Below are positions 53,474 to 62,300 of a stretch of DNA of 64,000 bases, one piece after another (positions within the stretch are counted from its first letter, which is position 1; each line of letters opens with the position of its first letter). The notes below the pieces were generated by a model. That model was not told the DNA's origin, did not search any database, and saw only the letters and a program-made list of their open reading frames with translations. The translations under genes were made by a program, and so were the position numbers. Source of the stretch: Pseudoxanthomonas sp. (GTDB lineage: Bacteria > Pseudomonadota > Gammaproteobacteria > Xanthomonadales > Xanthomonadaceae); contig NZ_DASYGY010000004.1 of assembly GCF_035999195.1 (NCBI RefSeq), positions 726,266 through 790,265 on the forward strand, in the 5' to 3' direction.

Positions 53474-53920
53474 TCAGAGCGGCAGCCGGAAGCGCAGGGT
53501 GCCGTCGTATGGTGTCCAGCCCATGGCGCGGTAAAGCGCCTGTGCGTTGGCGTTGTCGTGGTCGGTTTCCAGTTCCAGCCGCAGTGCGCCATCGGCGCGG
53601 GCGAAGTCAGCGGCGGCCGACAGCAGCGCGCGGGCGACGCCGTGGCGGCGCGCCTCCGGCAGCACCAGCAGATCGTTGAGGATCCAGACGTGTCCTGCGC
53701 TGACGGAAGAGAACGCGGGATAAAGCTGGACGAAACCGACCGCATCGCCTTCGAGTGACGCCGACAGGATGACCGATTCGCCGCGCGTCACGCGCGCCCG
53801 GATGAAGTCCCGCGCCAGTCCCGGGTCCGATGGCTTGCCGTAGAAGATGCGGTAGCGGTCGAACAGCGGCGCGATGGTGTCGACATCATCGACGGTGGCA
53901 CGGGTGATCAGGAGGCTCAT
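53474..53920 (-). CDS. GNAT family N-acetyltransferase
   Basis: A 148-residue GNAT. VWILNDLLVLPEARRHGVARALL carries the strand and the acetyl-CoA pyrophosphate loop (R-R-H-G-V-A, residues about 91-96); LELETDHDNANAQALYRAMGW is motif B. The YRIFYGKPSDPGLARDFI start resembles the group acting on small polyamines or free amino acids, but the substrate is open. Monocistronic between a REP palindrome and a fragment of the large repeat. Confidence 0.88.
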   Translation of the reverse strand: MSLLITRATVDDVDTIAPLFDRYRIFYGKPSDPGLARDFIRARVTRGESVILSASLEGDAVGFVQLYPAFSSVSAGHVWILNDLLVLPEARRHGVARALLSAAADFARADGALRLELETDHDNANAQALYRAMGWTPYDGTLRFRLPL

Positions 53921-54005
53921 CGTGGATTCCTTGGGGTGCGTCGCCCGGGTTCGTGCTTGTGCGAGCTACGTGGCCCCGGCCTAGCTCGATATCGTCATCC
54001 CGGCC

Positions 54006-54027
54006 TGACCAGCCATTCGGCTGTTGA
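54006..54027. repeat. Fragment of the large dispersed palindrome
   Basis: TGACCAGCCATTCGGCTGTT followed by GA is the same block as at 8565-8586 in the left arm of the 550-bp palindrome. Only about 22 bases match, so this is a remnant or a core unit of the repeat family. It lies in the short gap between the GNAT gene and the prfA stop. Confidence 0.7.
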
Positions 54028-54073
54028 AAGCCGCCGGATGACGACACGGGAAGTGTCCGGGGACGGCGTTCGA

Positions 54074-55159
54074 TCAGGCCGCTTCCGTCAGGCGCGCCAG
54101 TTCATCGGCCAGATGCTCGCGGCTCAGCCGGTCGATCAGCTCGTCCAGGTTGCCCTGGATGATATTGGGCAGGTCGTACAGCGTCAGGCCGTCGACCCGG
54201 TGGTCGGTGATGCGGCCCTGCGGGAAGTTGTAGGTGCGGATGCGCTGGCTGCGATCGCCACTGCCGACCTGCAGCTTGCGTGTCTCCGCCTGCGCGGCCT
54301 GCTGTTTGCTGCGCTCGGCATCGAGCAGCTGCGCCTTCAACCGCTTCATCGCCTTGTCGCGGTTGGCGTGCTGGCTGCGCTCGGTCTGGCATTCCACCAC
54401 CACGCCGCTGGGCACGTGGGTGATGCGGATGGCGGACTCGGTCTTGTTGACGTGCTGGCCACCGGCGCCGGACGAACGGAACGTGTCCACCTTCAGGTCG
54501 GCCGGGTTGATGACGATGTCGTCCACTTCGTCCACGTCCGGGATGATCGCCACCGTCGCCGCCGAGGTGTGGATGCGGCCCTGCGATTCGGTTTCCGGCA
54601 CGCGCTGCACGCGGTGGGTGCCGGACTCGAACTTGAGCTTGGAATAGGCACCGCGGCCGACCACGCGCGCCACGATCTCCTTGTAGCCGCCATGCTCGCC
54701 GGGACTGTCCGATTCGATCTCGACCTTCCAGCCCTGCCGTTCGGCATAACGCGCATACATGCGGAACAGGTCGCCGGCGAAGATCGCGGCCTCGTCGCCA
54801 CCGGTGCCGGCGCGGACTTCGAGGAACAGGTTGCCGTCGTCGCGATGGTCCTTCGGCAGGAGCAGCAGCATCAGTTCTTCGTCGAGCTGCGCCAGCCGCT
54901 GTTCGGCGGCGGCGATCTCCTCGTCGGCCAGTTCTGCCAGCTCCGGATCGCCGCGCATCGCGCGCGCGGCGGCCAGGTCGGCCTGTGCACGCTTTTCCTC
55001 CGCCATGGCGGTGGCGACCGGCTCCAGTTGGGAGAACTCGCGCGAGAAGCTGCGGAAGCGATCGCTGTCGCCGATCACGTCGGGGTCGGCGAGCAGGCGT
55101 TCCAGTTCTTCCCGGCGTTCGGCCAGCGCTTCGAGCTTACGGCGCAGCGTCGGCGTCAT
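54074..55159 (-). CDS. prfA: Peptide chain release factor 1
   Basis: A 361-residue class I release factor reading UAA and UAG. The GGQ motif is in FRSSGAGGQHVNKTESA and the codon-reading PxT motif is present as PET in VQRVPETESQGRIHTS. Ends with RITDHRVDGLTLYDLPNIIQG. The Gln of GGQ is the target of PrmC, encoded at 13563. The start overlaps the hemA stop by 23 bases, the usual hemA-prfA arrangement in gammaproteobacteria. Confidence 0.97.
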   Translation of the reverse strand: MTPTLRRKLEALAERREELERLLADPDVIGDSDRFRSFSREFSQLEPVATAMAEEKRAQADLAAARAMRGDPELAELADEEIAAAEQRLAQLDEELMLLLLPKDHRDDGNLFLEVRAGTGGDEAAIFAGDLFRMYARYAERQGWKVEIESDSPGEHGGYKEIVARVVGRGAYSKLKFESGTHRVQRVPETESQGRIHTSAATVAIIPDVDEVDDIVINPADLKVDTFRSSGAGGQHVNKTESAIRITHVPSGVVVECQTERSQHANRDKAMKRLKAQLLDAERSKQQAAQAETRKLQVGSGDRSQRIRTYNFPQGRITDHRVDGLTLYDLPNIIQGNLDELIDRLSREHLADELARLTEAA

Positions 55160-56417
55160 CGTCTTTCTTCAGGTGGGAGTAGGGCGGCTGCGCCGGAAAC
55201 AGGCGATCCGCCGCGCGGGTCAGTTCCGCATCGCCGCTCATCGCCGCCTCGCGCAGGGCGGCGGTCGGCGGATGCAGCAGGCGGTTGGTCAGCGTGTGCG
55301 CCAGGAATTCCAGCACCTGCTCCGGCTCGCGGCCGTTGGCGAGTTGCTGGCGTGCCTTCGCCAGCACGTCCTCGCGCGTGGACTCGCCCAGCGCGCGCAG
55401 GCGCTTGAGCGGCTCCTGGCGGGAACCGGCGAGCAGGCTTTCCATGAAGCGGCCGACCTGCACGTCGATGATCGCCTCGGCGGCGTCGGCGGCTTCGCGC
55501 CGGCTGCGGCGGTTGTCCTCGACGGCGCGTTCCAGGTCGTCGACGGTGTAGAGGTAGGCATCGCGCAGTTCGGCCACCGAGGCTTCGATGTCGCGCGGCA
55601 CGGCCAGGTCGAACAGCAGCATGGGCTTGTGCTTGCGCTTGGCCAGTGCGGCGGCGACCTGCGCCTGCAGGACGACCGGTTCGCGCGCGGCGGTGGCCGA
55701 AAACACCACATCGGCTTCGGCCAGGTGGCGTTCCAGTTCGGTCAACGGCAGCGCGTAACCACCGTGGCGGGTGGCCAGTTCCTGCGCATGCGCCAGCGTG
55801 CGGTTGGCGACCAGCAGCCGGCGCACCTTGCCTTCGCTCAGGTGCTTGGCGGCCAGTTCGATGGTCTCGCCGGCGCCGACCAGCAGCACGGTCGACTCGC
55901 TGAGGCGGGCGAACGAGTTCTGCGCCAGCCGCACGGCAGTGGAGGCGACCGAGACCGGATTCGCGCCGACGCGGGTGTCGGTGCGTGCGCGCTTGGCCAC
56001 GGCAAAGGTCTGCTGGAACAGGCGGTCCAGGCGGTTGCCCAGCGCGCCGTGTTCGCGCGCCGTGGCCCAGGCGTCCTTCACCTGGCCGAGGATCTGCGGC
56101 TCGCCGAGGACCATGGAATCCAGTCCTGTCGCGACCCGGAACAGGTGGCGCACGGCGTCGGCATCGCGGTGGCGGTAGAGGTAGCCCTCCAGGCCTTCCG
56201 CATGGGTCGCCAGCCAGCTTGCGAGCACGTCGCCATCCTCGGCCACCGCATACAGCTCGGTACGGTTGCAGGTGGAGAGCAGGGCGGCCTCCATCACGTC
56301 GGGCAGCGCCCGCAGCGACGACAACGCATGCGGCACCGTGCCGGCGTCGAATGCCACCCGTTCGCGCAGGTCGACCGGCGCGGTCTGGTGGTTCAGTCCG
56401 AGGACCCACAACGTCAT
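55137..56417 (-). CDS. hemA: Glutamyl-tRNA reductase
   Basis: A 426-residue NADPH enzyme that turns Glu-tRNA into glutamate-1-semialdehyde, the first committed step to haem by the C5 route. ALLSTCNRTELYAV has the active Cys (about residue 50); GLDSMVLGEPQILGQVKDAW, NPVSVASTAVRLA, VLLVGAGETIELAAKHL (NADP fold) and LFDLAVPRDIEASV are hallmark blocks; a C-terminal dimerisation helix follows. Divergent from the TPR protein gene; upstream of prfA in the same operon. Confidence 0.97.
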   Translation of the reverse strand: MTLWVLGLNHQTAPVDLRERVAFDAGTVPHALSSLRALPDVMEAALLSTCNRTELYAVAEDGDVLASWLATHAEGLEGYLYRHRDADAVRHLFRVATGLDSMVLGEPQILGQVKDAWATAREHGALGNRLDRLFQQTFAVAKRARTDTRVGANPVSVASTAVRLAQNSFARLSESTVLLVGAGETIELAAKHLSEGKVRRLLVANRTLAHAQELATRHGGYALPLTELERHLAEADVVFSATAAREPVVLQAQVAAALAKRKHKPMLLFDLAVPRDIEASVAELRDAYLYTVDDLERAVEDNRRSRREAADAAEAIIDVQVGRFMESLLAGSRQEPLKRLRALGESTREDVLAKARQQLANGREPEQVLEFLAHTLTNRLLHPPTAALREAAMSGDAELTRAADRLFPAQPPYSHLKKDDDADAAP

Positions 56418-56485
56418 CGTTCAGGCGCTTGCAGTAAGCTGCTGGCTCATATCAGGGCCGCCATTTTACGGCCGACGTGACGTTC

Positions 56486-58171
56486 ATGCCCGAAATGATT
56501 CGCCGCTGGGTCGCCGTACTCGTTTTCGCGCTCGCCGCACCGTCCGCCATCGCCGCGACCGCCGCCCCGCCTGCGGACACGCGCGACGATGCGCTGGCCA
56601 CCGTGATGGCGGGCGAATTCGCCCTGCAGGCCGGTCAGCTGCCGGAGGCCGCCCGCTGGTATCTGGATGCGGCGAAGCGGGGCGACGATGCGGGTCTGGC
56701 CGAGCGCGCCACCCGCATCGCCCTGCTGGCCAAGGACGATGCGCGCGCTGCCGAGGCGATCAAACTGTGGCGGGCCCGTTCGCCGCGTACGCTGGCCCTG
56801 CGTGGCGCCGAGGCGACGCTGGCATTGCGCCAGGGGCAGGGGCAGATCGCGCGCCGGGAACTGGCGGCGCTGATGAAGGAGTCCGATGACCTGGGCTGGC
56901 GCTATGCGCTGACAGCGCTGGGCAGCGGCGGCAAGGACCCGACGCTGGCCCCGAGGCTGCTGCGGGAGCTGGTGGACGAGGGCGCCATCCCCGACAAACT
57001 GCCGCCGTGGCTCGCCTTCACCGGGCTGGCCCAGCAACTGGACCAGCCTGCCCTGGTCGAGCGGATGGTCGGCGACGTGGTCAAGCGCTTTTCCGGAGAG
57101 CCGCTGGTCGACCTCCTGCAGGCCAGCCAGCTGCTGCAGGCCGACCGCAAGCAGGAGGCGCGCGCCGTGCTGGACAGCTTGCTGCCCAGGGCGGCGACCG
57201 ATCCCGCCCTGCGCCTCAAGCTTGCCGAGGAGTACGACCGGCTGGGCGATCCCGTGGCCGCATCGCGCGCCATGGGGCAGGGGCCCCAGGACACCCTGAC
57301 CTACGGGCTGCGTGCGCAGCTGCTGGCCAAGGCCGACGACAAGACGGCACTCGGCGCCCTCTACGAAGAACTGAAGCAGGCCGGCAAGGACCAGCCCACG
57401 CAGTACAGCCCCGACCGGCGCCTGCTGCTCGGCCAGATGGCCGAATTCCTGGATCGCCATGAAGAAGCCCTCGGCTGGTACCGCAGCGTGCCGGCAGGCG
57501 AACAGCGGGCCGAAGCCCGGCTGCGGGCGATCAAGACGCTGTTCGACCTGAAGCGAAAGGACGAGGCCTTCGCCGAAGCCCGGGCCCTGCAGGGCGACGC
57601 CAGCGTGGAGGACGGTACCCGCCGCGACGCCTACCTGATGGAAGCCGAACTGCGACAACAGGATGGACAGGATGCGGGCGAACTGGACGTGTTCGCGCGC
57701 GGTCTGGCGGCCTATCCGGACGATCTGGCGCTGCTGTATTCGCGCGGGCTGGCGTGGGAACGGCGCGACCGCATCGACCACGCGGAAGCCGACCTCCGGC
57801 GCATTCTGGTCATCGAACCGGACAACGTCGCCGCGCTGAACGCGCTGGGCTATACGCTCGCCGACCGCACCACGCGCTACCGGGAAGCGCTCGAGCTGAT
57901 CGATCGCGCCCGCGCCGCGGCGCCGGACGATGCGGCCATCATCGACAGCTACGGCTGGGTGCTGTACCGGCTGGGCCGCAACGCGGAGGCGCTGGTCGAA
58001 CTGCGGCGTGCGTTCACGCTGCAGAAGGATCCCGAAATCGCCGCCCACGTGGCCGAGGTGTTGTGGGTGATGGGACAGAAGGACGAGGCGCGCCGCTTTT
58101 TCGAGGAAGCGCGCAAGCTCGATCCCGACAACCGCTCGCTGCTGCGGGCGCTGGAGAAGACAGGCGCATGA
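56486..58171 (+). CDS. Exported tetratricopeptide repeat protein
   Basis: A 561-residue protein with a signal peptide (WVAVLVFALAAPSAIAATAA, cleavage about residue 24) and TPR-like helical repeats throughout: AGEFALQAGQLPEAARWYLD, LLARLLRE-like pairs, ALYEELKQAGKDQ, GYTLADRTTRYREALELIDRA and LYRLGRNAEALVELRRAF. The last repeats are the most canonical. It precedes lolB by an ATGA overlap, the same order as in other Xanthomonadaceae and Pseudomonas, so it may aid envelope assembly; its molecular role is unknown. Start taken at ATG 56486, since an earlier GTG lacks support. Confidence 0.88.
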   Translation: MPEMIRRWVAVLVFALAAPSAIAATAAPPADTRDDALATVMAGEFALQAGQLPEAARWYLDAAKRGDDAGLAERATRIALLAKDDARAAEAIKLWRARSPRTLALRGAEATLALRQGQGQIARRELAALMKESDDLGWRYALTALGSGGKDPTLAPRLLRELVDEGAIPDKLPPWLAFTGLAQQLDQPALVERMVGDVVKRFSGEPLVDLLQASQLLQADRKQEARAVLDSLLPRAATDPALRLKLAEEYDRLGDPVAASRAMGQGPQDTLTYGLRAQLLAKADDKTALGALYEELKQAGKDQPTQYSPDRRLLLGQMAEFLDRHEEALGWYRSVPAGEQRAEARLRAIKTLFDLKRKDEAFAEARALQGDASVEDGTRRDAYLMEAELRQQDGQDAGELDVFARGLAAYPDDLALLYSRGLAWERRDRIDHAEADLRRILVIEPDNVAALNALGYTLADRTTRYREALELIDRARAAAPDDAAIIDSYGWVLYRLGRNAEALVELRRAFTLQKDPEIAAHVAEVLWVMGQKDEARRFFEEARKLDPDNRSLLRALEKTGA

Positions 58172-58818
58172 AGGTTTCTGGATTTCTGCTGGCGGGGCTG
58201 GCGGCCCTGTCGATGGCCGGCTGCGCCACGCGTGGCCCGACGGCGGAATCGCCCGTCCTGCGCGACCCCGAAGCGCTGGCCGCGGCGCAGGCCGCGCAGG
58301 CCACCCGCTCGGCCTGGTTGGAGTCGCGGCCTGACTGGTCGTTCGCGGGTCGGGTCGCGGTCAATGCCAATGGCAAGGGTGGCAGCGGCCGCATCGACTG
58401 GCAGCAGACGGGCACCGGGTATCTCGTCGCGCTGAGCGCGCCGGTGACCCGGCAGAGCTGGCGCCTCGGCGGCGACCTGCAGACCCGGGCGGCTCGCTTG
58501 GACGGGTTGGAGGGTGGGCCGCGTGAAGGCGCCGATGCCGATCGCCTGCTGCGCGAGGCGACCGGCTGGGACATTCCGGTCGCCTCCATGGTGCACTGGG
58601 CCCGCGGCATTGCGGATCCCACCGCGCCGGCCACTGGCGTGGAGTACGACCTCGAGGGCAGGCTGCGGACCCTGACCCAGCATGGGTGGCGGGTGGATTA
58701 TCTCGACTGGTTCCCGGCCGAAGGTGACCAGCCGGTCATGCCGCGCCGCATGGAGGCGCGCCGTCAGGGTGCGACGGTGAAGGTCGCCGTCGACCAGTGG
58801 CAACTGGCGCCGCAGTGA
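58168..58818 (+). CDS. lolB: Outer-membrane lipoprotein LolB
   Basis: A 216-residue lipoprotein that receives lipoproteins from LolA and inserts them in the outer membrane. Lipobox LSMAGC with Cys at about 19; then RPDWSFAGRVAVNANGKGGSGRIDWQQTG, SWRLGGDLQ, LREATGWDIPVASMVHWARG and LTQHGWRVDYLDW, matching the LolB fold including the conserved WxxxLxxxGW-like end. ATGA overlap with the TPR gene and a GTGA overlap with ispE. Confidence 0.93.
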   Translation: MKVSGFLLAGLAALSMAGCATRGPTAESPVLRDPEALAAAQAAQATRSAWLESRPDWSFAGRVAVNANGKGGSGRIDWQQTGTGYLVALSAPVTRQSWRLGGDLQTRAARLDGLEGGPREGADADRLLREATGWDIPVASMVHWARGIADPTAPATGVEYDLEGRLRTLTQHGWRVDYLDWFPAEGDQPVMPRRMEARRQGATVKVAVDQWQLAPQ

Positions 58819-59705
58819 CGGCCTTCCCCGCCGCGGAGGGCTGGTCGGACTGGCCGGCGCCGGCCAAGCTGAACCTGATGCTGCAGATCGTCGGGCGGCG
58901 CGCCGACGGCTACCACCTGCTGCAGACCGTCTTCCGGCTACTCGACTGGGGCGACACGATCCACCTGCGTCTGCGGTCTGATGGCGAGATCCGTCGGACG
59001 GGCGAGTCCGTCCCGGGAGTCTCCGAGGCGGACGATCTGGTTGTCCGTGCCGCCAGACTCCTGAGAAAAGAAGCCAATGTCGCCCAAGGTGTGGATATTG
59101 GCGTCGAAAAGCGCATTCCGGCCGGTGGCGGTTTCGGTGGCGGATCGTCGGACGCGGCGACCGTGCTGGTTGCCTTGGACCACCTGTGGGGCTGCGGTCT
59201 GGCACCAGGCCGGTTGGCGTCGCTGGGACTGCAGCTGGGAGCGGATGTGCCCGTCTTCATCCGCGGTGAGAATGCCTGGGCGGAAGGGGTGGGTGAGGAG
59301 CTGACGCCGCTGGCGCTCCCCGCCGCCTGGTATCTGCTGGTCGATCCGGGCGTCCACGTGCCGACGGCGGCCCTGTTCGGATCCCCGGATTTGACGCGTG
59401 ATGCTGCACCCGCGAAAATATCGGACTTCGTTTCGGGATCACTTCTCGGCAACGCGTTCGAGCCGGTCGTGCGTCGCCGGGAGCCTGCCATCGAGGCGGT
59501 CTTCCAGGCCCTGTCGCAGATCGGTACGCCACGTTTGACGGGTTCCGGCGGCGGCTGCTTCGTGGAGTTCGCCGACCGGGCCTCTGCCGGGATCGCGCTG
59601 GCGTCACTGCCTGCCGGGCTTCGTGCCTGGGTGGTGGAGGGCGCGGCGCGCTCGCCGCTGCTGGATGCGCTGGCGCAGGCTCGCGGGACGGAGAAAAACG
59701 CCTAG
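58815..59705 (+). CDS. ispE: 4-diphosphocytidyl-2-C-methyl-D-erythritol kinase
   Basis: A 296-residue GHMP kinase of the MEP isoprenoid pathway. WPAPAKLNLMLQIVGRRADGYH at the start and the ATP loop KRIPAGGGFGGGSSDAA (about residues 94-110) are diagnostic, with LTGSGGGCFVEF near the end. The GTG at 58815 is favoured: it overlaps the lolB stop as GTGA and gives the usual start; an earlier in-frame GTG lies inside lolB. Its TAG stop shares two bases with the following tRNA-Gln. Confidence 0.96.
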   Translation: MTAFPAAEGWSDWPAPAKLNLMLQIVGRRADGYHLLQTVFRLLDWGDTIHLRLRSDGEIRRTGESVPGVSEADDLVVRAARLLRKEANVAQGVDIGVEKRIPAGGGFGGGSSDAATVLVALDHLWGCGLAPGRLASLGLQLGADVPVFIRGENAWAEGVGEELTPLALPAAWYLLVDPGVHVPTAALFGSPDLTRDAAPAKISDFVSGSLLGNAFEPVVRRREPAIEAVFQALSQIGTPRLTGSGGGCFVEFADRASAGIALASLPAGLRAWVVEGAARSPLLDALAQARGTEKNA

Positions 59706-59779
59706 GGGCGTCGCCAAGTGGTTAAGGCACCGGGTTTTGATCCCGGCATTCGTAGGTTCGAATCCTTCCGCCCCTGCCA
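59704..59779 (+). tRNA. tRNA-Gln (anticodon TTG)
   Basis: Cloverleaf with acceptor AGGGGCG/CGCCCCT, discriminator G and encoded CCA. Anticodon stem CCGGG/CCCGG encloses TTTTGAT, anticodon TTG at 59737-59739. The T stem GTAGG/CCTTC has one T-T mismatch, where CCTAC would be expected. The 5' end overlaps the ispE stop codon by two bases, so the tRNA is probably cut from the ispE-prs transcript. Confidence 0.96.
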
Positions 59780-59815
59780 ATCCTGCAGTCCAGCCGCATC
59801 CGCCGAGACGACGCC

Positions 59816-60775
59816 ATGCAAGACGAACGTAACCTGCTCGTGTTCTCCGGCAATGCCAACAAACCGTTGGCGAACAGCATCTGCCGGGAGCTGGGCGTGC
59901 GGCCGGGCAAGGCGCTGGTCTCCCGCTTCTCCGATGGCGAAGTGCAGGTCGAGATCCAGGAAAACGTCCGCCGGCAGGAAGTGTTCGTCGTGCAGCCCAC
60001 CTGCGCGCCGAGTGCCGAGAACTTGGTGGAGCTGCTGGTCCTGATCGACGCGCTGAAGCGCGCATCGGCCAGCAGCGTCACCGCGGTGGTGCCGTACTTC
60101 GGCTACGCCCGCCAGGATCGCCGCATGCGCTCGTCGCGCGTGCCGATCACGGCGAAGGTGGCGGCGAAGATGTTCGGGGCCGTCAGTGCGGACCGCGTGC
60201 TGACGGTCGACCTGCACGCCGACCAGATCCAGGGCTTCTTCGACATCCCGGTCGACAACGTCTACGCGTCGCCGCTGCTGCTGGCCGACATCTGGCGCGC
60301 CTACGGCACGGAGAACCTGCTGGTGGTGTCGCCGGACGTGGGCGGCGTGGTCCGCGCCCGTGCGGTGGCCAAGCGCCTCGACGATGCCGACCTGGCGATC
60401 ATCGACAAGCGCCGTCCGCGCGCCAACGTCGCCACGGTGATGAACATCATCGGTGACGTGGAAGGCAAGGACTGCGTGCTGGTGGACGACATCGTCGATA
60501 CCGCCGGCACGCTCTGCGCCGCGGCGGCCGCGCTGAAGCAGCACGGCGCCAACAAGGTGGCGGCGTACTGCACCCACCCCGTGCTTTCGGGCCCGGCGGT
60601 GGACAATCTGAACAACTCGGTGCTCGACGAACTCGTCGTCACCGACACCATCCCGCTCTCGCCGCAGGCGCAGGGCTGCAGCAAGATCCGCCAGCTGTCG
60701 GTGGCGGAACTGCTGGCGGAAACGATCCGCCGCATCGCCTTCGGCGAGTCGGTCAGTTCGCTGTACGTGGATTGA
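59816..60775 (+). CDS. prs: Ribose-phosphate pyrophosphokinase
   Basis: A 319-residue enzyme making PRPP from ribose-5-phosphate and ATP for nucleotide, His and Trp synthesis. LLVFSGNANKPLANSIC start, VVPYFGYARQDRRMRSS, LTVDLHADQIQGFFDIPVDN, and the PRPP loop CVLVDDIVDTAGTLCAAA near 213-230. Complete length. Follows tRNA-Gln by 36 bp; the lolB-ispE-tRNA-prs order is common in gammaproteobacteria. Confidence 0.97.
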   Translation: MQDERNLLVFSGNANKPLANSICRELGVRPGKALVSRFSDGEVQVEIQENVRRQEVFVVQPTCAPSAENLVELLVLIDALKRASASSVTAVVPYFGYARQDRRMRSSRVPITAKVAAKMFGAVSADRVLTVDLHADQIQGFFDIPVDNVYASPLLLADIWRAYGTENLLVVSPDVGGVVRARAVAKRLDDADLAIIDKRRPRANVATVMNIIGDVEGKDCVLVDDIVDTAGTLCAAAAALKQHGANKVAAYCTHPVLSGPAVDNLNNSVLDELVVTDTIPLSPQAQGCSKIRQLSVAELLAETIRRIAFGESVSSLYVD

Positions 60776-60781
60776 GAGCCG

Positions 60782-60856
60782 GGATTCGTGATTGGGGATT
60801 CGTGATTCGCACAAGCCGATGCGCTTGCGAATCAAGAATCCCGAATGCCGGGTCCC
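60782..60856. repeat. GATTCGTGATT-type intergenic inverted repeat, copy 1
   Basis: GGGATTCGTGATTGGGGATT and GATTCGC are answered by GCGAATCAAGAATCCCGAAT across a short centre, forming an imperfect hairpin between prs and rplY. A related element is at 62222-62296. Such GGATTCG/CGAATCC runs are frequent between genes in Xanthomonadaceae. Confidence 0.7.
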
Positions 60857-60867
60857 GGCCTTCCCAG

Positions 60868-60913
60868 GACTCTTCTGGTCGCGGAAGAGTCGTCAAAGCC
60901 GCCGCGAGGCGGT
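60868..60913 (+). promoter_or_regulatory. Two hairpins in the rplY leader
   Basis: GACTCTTC (60868-60875) pairs with GAAGAGTC (60884-60891), and CCGCC-GCGA-GGCGG follows at 60900-60913, ending 25 bases before the rplY ATG. They could be a leader structure controlling L25 synthesis or a terminator relic; this is inference from pairing alone. Confidence 0.4.
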
Positions 60914-60938
60914 TCATTCAACTTAGGTAGTGAAGAAC

Positions 60939-61592
60939 ATGGCTAAGACGCATCAAATCAAGGTCGAGCGTCGCGAGGACGAGGGTAAGGGTGCGAGCCG
61001 CCGCCTCCGTCACGCGGGCGCCGTGCCTGCCATCGTCTACGGTGGCGAACTGAAGCCGGTCAGCATCCAGCTGAACCACAACGAAGTCTGGCTGGCCTCC
61101 CAGCACGACTGGTTCTACTCGTCGATCCTGGACCTGAGCCTCAACGGCGACATCCAGAAGGTCCTGCTGCGTGACATGCAGCGCCATCCGTTCAAGCAGC
61201 AGATCATGCACCTGGACTTCCAGCGCGTGAATGAGAACGAGACGCTGCGCACCGCGGTGCCCCTGCACTTCCTCAACGAAGACAAGTCGCCGGCCGGCAA
61301 GTCCGCCGAGGTCGTGGTCACCCACGAGCTGAACGAAGTCGTCGTCGAGTGCCTGCCGAAGGACCTGCCGGAGTTCATCGAGATCGACCTGGCCGACCTG
61401 GCCATCGGCGCGGTGATCCACCTGTCCGACGTCAAGCTGCCGGCCGGCGTGGTCATCCCCGAGCTGAAGCTGGGCAAGGAACACGACGTCGCCGTCGTGA
61501 TCGCCAAGCACGGCAAGGAAGAGGTCGAGGAAGCCCCGGCGGAGTCGGCCGACGTGCCGGCCGCCAAGGTCGCCAAGAAGGACGACAAGTAA
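60939..61592 (+). CDS. rplY: 50S ribosomal protein L25 (CTC form)
   Basis: A 217-residue L25/Ctc protein that binds 5S rRNA. N-terminal L25 domain about 1-95 (VERREDEGKGASRRLRHAG, AIVYGGELKPVSIQLNHNE); the C-terminal beta domain (VPLHFLNEDKSPAGKSAEVV, HLSDVKLPAGVVIPEL) is the Ctc extension; it ends in an acidic then Lys-rich tail. ATG 60939 begins MAKTHQIKVE; a GTG nine bases earlier is less likely. Confidence 0.96.
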   Translation: MAKTHQIKVERREDEGKGASRRLRHAGAVPAIVYGGELKPVSIQLNHNEVWLASQHDWFYSSILDLSLNGDIQKVLLRDMQRHPFKQQIMHLDFQRVNENETLRTAVPLHFLNEDKSPAGKSAEVVVTHELNEVVVECLPKDLPEFIEIDLADLAIGAVIHLSDVKLPAGVVIPELKLGKEHDVAVVIAKHGKEEVEEAPAESADVPAAKVAKKDDK

Positions 61593-61600
61593 TCGCGTGA

Positions 61601-61628
61601 GCCTTCGCCCGCCTCGGCGGGCGAAGGC
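61601..61628 (+). terminator. Very strong hairpin between rplY and pth
   Basis: GCCTTCGCCCGCC and GGCGGGCGAAGGC are perfect complements with a tight loop, nine bases after the rplY stop. No T run follows, so it may be an attenuator or RNA-stabilising structure limiting pth expression relative to rplY. Confidence 0.6.
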
Positions 61629-61643
61629 GCGCGATGCGTCTCC

Positions 61644-62225
61644 ATGGCAGGCCTGCGCCTCATCGTCGGACTGGGCAATCCCGGTGCCGAACATGCCCGA
61701 ACCCGGCACAACGCCGGGTTCCATTTTGTCGACGCCCTGGCGGAACGGCAGGGTGAGCGCTTCGGGCTGGACAGCAAACTGTTCGGCGAGACGGCCAAGG
61801 TCGTGGTCGCCGGCCAGCCGGTCTGGCTGCTGAAGCCGGCCACCTACATGAATCTCAGCGGCAAGTCGGTCGCGGCGGCGTTGCGTTTCTGGAAGATCGC
61901 CCCGGAAGAGGCGCTGCTGGCGCATGATGAGCTGGACCTGGCGCCCGGCGTGGCGCGGCTCAAGTTCGATGGCGGCCACGGCGGCCAGAACGGCCTGCGC
62001 GACACCATCCAGCACCTGGGTCACGGCAAGTTCCACCGGCTGCGCATCGGCATCGGCCATCCCGGGCACAAGGATCGGGTGACCGGCTGGGTGCTGGGCA
62101 AGCCGGGCAAGGACGACGAAATCCTGATCGCCCGCGCGATCGACGACGCCATCGACGTGCTGCCGCTCGCGGTCGCGGGCAACTTCATGGACGCGATGAC
62201 GCGGTTGCATACGCCGAAGCCGTGA
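61644..62225 (+). CDS. pth: Peptidyl-tRNA hydrolase
   Basis: A 193-residue enzyme that frees tRNAs from dropped-off peptidyl-tRNA. LIVGLGNPGAEHARTRHNAGF has the catalytic His, LLKPATYMNLSGKSV, AHDELDLAPGVARLKFDGGHGGQNGLR with the conserved Asp, and RLRIGIGHPG are hallmarks. Usual length and usual neighbours (rplY, ychF). Confidence 0.97.
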   Translation: MAGLRLIVGLGNPGAEHARTRHNAGFHFVDALAERQGERFGLDSKLFGETAKVVVAGQPVWLLKPATYMNLSGKSVAAALRFWKIAPEEALLAHDELDLAPGVARLKFDGGHGGQNGLRDTIQHLGHGKFHRLRIGIGHPGHKDRVTGWVLGKPGKDDEILIARAIDDAIDVLPLAVAGNFMDAMTRLHTPKP

Positions 62226-62296
62226 TTGGTGATTGGTGATTTGCAGGCGCGCACCCGGCCGCGAATCACCAATCACGAATCACGAATCACGGATGT
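62222..62296. repeat. GATTGGTGATT-type intergenic inverted repeat, copy 2
   Basis: GTGATTGGTGATTGGTGATT, a short GC-rich centre, then CGAATCACCAATCACGAATC and further CACGAATCAC units: an imperfect palindrome made of tandem short units, filling the whole pth-ychF gap and reaching five bases before the ychF ATG. Related to 60782-60856. Confidence 0.75.
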
Positions 62297-62300
62297 AGAC

